Assembly: GCA_964520885.1 (NCBI GenBank)
Contig: CAZFQD010000120.1
Coordinates: 1 to 6,591, forward strand
DNA from: CAZFQD01 sp964520885
GTDB taxonomy: Bacteria > Bacillota > Clostridia > Oscillospirales > SIG519
Length of the DNA: 6,591 nucleotides
Direction: 5' to 3'
Part shown: positions 5,093-6,591 of the stretch, piece by piece
Layout of the letters: every line of letters starts with the position of its first letter
Numbering within the stretch: the first letter of the stretch is position 1
The notes under the pieces: generated by a model
Told to the model about the DNA's origin: nothing
Seen by the model: the letters and a program-made list of their open reading frames with translations, nothing else
The model's database searches: none
Position numbers and translations under genes: made by a program

Positions 5093-5431
5093 ATGAAAAT
5101 TGCAGTTGCAAGCGAAGGTATAATGGTTACACAGCATTTTGGTCATTGTGAGAATTTTAATATTTTTGAGGTGGAAAATAATCAAATTGTAAAAGCTCAG
5201 TCTATTTCTAACCCCGGACATAAGCCCGGATTTTTACCGAATTATTTATTTGAGATAGGTGTCAATGTTATAATTTCCGGTGGTATGGGCGGTGGTGCCG
5301 TTGAGATTTTTAATGAAAAAGGTATTGAGGTTATTACCGGTGCTTCGGGAAGTGCTGAAGTGTCAGTAAATAACTATTTACAGGGCAAACTTGAATCCAC
5401 TGGTTCTATTTGTCATGAGCATAATCTTTAA
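5093..5431 (+). CDS. NifX/NifB-C family cofactor-binding protein (second copy)
   Basis: This 112-residue protein has the same fold as the product of 2003-2374 (PF02579) but belongs to a different subgroup. It has KIAVASEGIMVTQHFGHCENF (2-22), where H15, H18 and C19 surround the conserved FG, a Gly-rich ISGGMGGGAVEIF (61-73), and a C-terminal CHEH (107-110). The His/Cys groups at both ends are plausible ligands of a metal cluster. I choose ATG 5093 rather than the in-frame ATG 5084: GGAG at 5079-5082 is only one base from 5084 but ten bases from 5093, and the protein then begins MKIAVAS as usual for the family. It is the last gene of the operon. No hairpin reading on the plus strand with a clear U-run follows. 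Confidence 0.88.
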   Translation: MKIAVASEGIMVTQHFGHCENFNIFEVENNQIVKAQSISNPGHKPGFLPNYLFEIGVNVIISGGMGGGAVEIFNEKGIEVITGASGSAEVSVNNYLQGKLESTGSICHEHNL

Positions 5432-5442
5432 AATTAATGCAC

Positions 5443-5494
5443 AAAAAAAATGCTATATATGAAGAATACTTAAAAAGTAAAATTATATACAGCA
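5443..5494 (-). terminator. Intrinsic terminator of the minus-strand gene
   Basis: Read on the minus strand, TGCTGTATAT pairs with ATATATAGCA (5485-5494 with 5451-5460, nine of ten bases matching). A small inner stem TACTT/AAGTA lies between them, and eight T residues (5450-5443) follow. The stem is AT-rich and weak, but its position just after the stop of the convergent gene fits. Confidence 0.5.
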
Positions 5495-5517
5495 CTATCT
5501 ATTATGATAATATTCAT

Positions 5518-6474
5518 TTATTTTGTTACGATAAAAGCACTTGGAATATATCTCCCGGTTTTTGAGGTACAAGGGAAATTTACAGTTTCATTTTCATACA
5601 TCATAATTGAAGAGGAACCACCGTCCAAATTTGCTGCATTAAAGGCACCGTATTTAATGAATATATCTTGAACATCCTTTACAGTTGCACCAAAACTTGA
5701 TAACTGCCTTCCATCAATAACCAATAATAAAATAGCTCCATCTTTTGTCTGCCCTATTGCTGTTCTTGGAGCAATTCCCCAACCACCATTACCATTTATT
5801 ATTGTTGGTATTCCATTAATAATTAATAAAGGAGCAAAGGAAACGGCATCTCTAATGTTGCTTTTTAGTATTTCCTTCATAGTGTAAAAGCCCAAAATCA
5901 ATTTATTATCTTCATTTAGCCCCACTAAACTAATATTACTGCTATTATCAGAATATATAATTTTTTTGTTTGACATAATTAAACCAGAAGGCACTCCGCC
6001 TTTGGTATGACCATTAGTGTCCATAAAACCACTGCCATTTATTCCTGCAATGGCATTATTTTCACTAAGAATATCCTTGATTTTTTGCCCTTGCTCTCCT
6101 AAATTTTTGCATGGCACTAATTTTACTCTTTTAGGGTCATATATTTTCATTAAATATGCTCTAAAATTATTAGTGCTAACATCAATTAGTTCAATTTTAT
6201 CGCTACCGTCATATTTTATTATAGTTAAATCAGCATTAGTTCTTTCTTTTGGAGCAACATAACTATGCTTTTGTAATATTTCATTAATAGTTTTTGCATC
6301 ATATATAGAAGTAGCCAACCATTGGTGCTCAAGAGTTGTCATAGCACTTGTTATCCAAGTTTCTCTAATAAATTCATAAGGTCCATAAAACACAATGGCA
6401 AGGACAATTAATACTATAATAAAAATAGTTGTTGCTTTGAATATTAAATTATTTCTTTTATTCTTTAAAATCAT
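5518..6474 (-). CDS. Membrane-anchored phosphodiester glycosidase (NAGPA-like)
   Basis: This 318-residue protein has a Lys/Arg-rich start and one membrane segment at about 12-30 (a run of Ile, Val, Leu and Phe), with no Cys lipobox or clear cleavage site. It is therefore probably anchored with its main part outside the cell. The rest matches the NAGPA/phosphodiester glycosidase domain (PF09992). GINGSGFMD (about 143-151), VPSGLIM, APRTAIGQTKDGAILLLVID (about 235-254) and NLDGGSSSIMMY are the family motifs. Such domains cleave sugar phosphodiesters and are often linked to exopolysaccharide or cell-wall metabolism; the substrate here is unknown. A GGAGAGA six bases before the ATG supports the start. 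It runs toward the metallocluster operon, has its own promoter and terminator, and seems functionally separate. Confidence 0.88.
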   Translation of the reverse strand: MILKNKRNNLIFKATTIFIIVLIVLAIVFYGPYEFIRETWITSAMTTLEHQWLATSIYDAKTINEILQKHSYVAPKERTNADLTIIKYDGSDKIELIDVSTNNFRAYLMKIYDPKRVKLVPCKNLGEQGQKIKDILSENNAIAGINGSGFMDTNGHTKGGVPSGLIMSNKKIIYSDNSSNISLVGLNEDNKLILGFYTMKEILKSNIRDAVSFAPLLIINGIPTIINGNGGWGIAPRTAIGQTKDGAILLLVIDGRQLSSFGATVKDVQDIFIKYGAFNAANLDGGSSSIMMYENETVNFPCTSKTGRYIPSAFIVTK

Positions 6475-6505
6475 AGTTCTCTCCGCAAAAATAAGTTATA
6501 ATATA

Positions 6506-6534
6506 TTTATATAATAAATTTCTATTATTGTCAA
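6506..6534 (-). promoter_or_regulatory. Sigma-A type promoter of the glycosidase gene
   Basis: On the minus strand a perfect TTGACA (6534-6529), a 17-base spacer and TATAAA (6511-6506) lie about 30 bases before the start codon at 6474. The region is AT-rich, so other -10 boxes are possible, but the perfect -35 box at optimal spacing favours this one. Confidence 0.65.
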
Positions 6535-6591
6535 TGTGGTAAGTTGTAAAATAAAATGACCAAGAAATAAAAAAATATGTCCCAGAGTGAA

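Noticed and set aside
558..5431. Calling the operon a nitrogen-fixation cluster
   Set aside because: Only NifU-like and NifX-like domains are present; no NifH, NifD, NifK, NifE, NifN or NifB is in the window.
1..6591. CRISPR arrays, tRNA or rRNA genes
   Set aside because: No regular direct repeats with spacers and no tRNA-like cloverleaf or rRNA sequence was seen on either strand.

Overview
The window is AT-rich and has Clostridia-like features: strong AGGAGG-type ribosome binding sites, TTG starts, short spacers, ATGA overlaps, and an oxygen-sensitive style gene set rich in Cys motifs. I infer a low-GC anaerobic member of the Firmicutes (Clostridia). The species cannot be told from the sequence.

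Positions 1-480 carry no intact gene. They hold a small non-coding element (108-281) with perfect 18-bp terminal inverted repeats and two internal hairpins of one family in opposite orientation. Next to it is a broken piece of an IS30-type transposase on the minus strand (306-431). Positions 1-107 show nothing I can support.

Positions 486-5431 look like one plus-strand operon for assembling or carrying a metal cluster. A strong extended -10 promoter and a perfect CATATG-centred palindrome precede a small DUF5320-type protein. A hairpin terminator follows, then a CGGC-domain protein, a DUF134 DNA-binding protein, a NifU-like Fe-S scaffold, a NifX/NifB-C-like cofactor-binding protein, a short ORF that may be the relic of a P-loop ATPase gene, a metallo-beta-lactamase-fold hydrolase, an Mrp/Nbp35-type Fe-S carrier ATPase, a C_GCAxxG_C_C protein, a hotdog thioesterase and a second NifX-like protein. 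No nitrogenase structural gene or NifB radical-SAM gene lies in the window. The set resembles the 'nif-like without nitrogenase' clusters of anaerobes, whose product is not known. The likely logic is NifU scaffold, then Mrp carrier, then NifX-like small cofactor carriers, with DUF134 as probable local regulator.

Two gene starts need care. The NifU-like gene appears to start at an ATT codon (1617), and the C_GCAxxG_C_C gene at TTG (4144). Both sit seven bases after the same GAGGTG site, which overlaps or abuts the stop of the gene before.

Positions 5432-6591 hold a convergent minus-strand gene for a membrane-anchored phosphodiester glycosidase (NAGPA-like), with its own promoter (6506-6534) and terminator (5443-5494). 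It looks unrelated to the operon.
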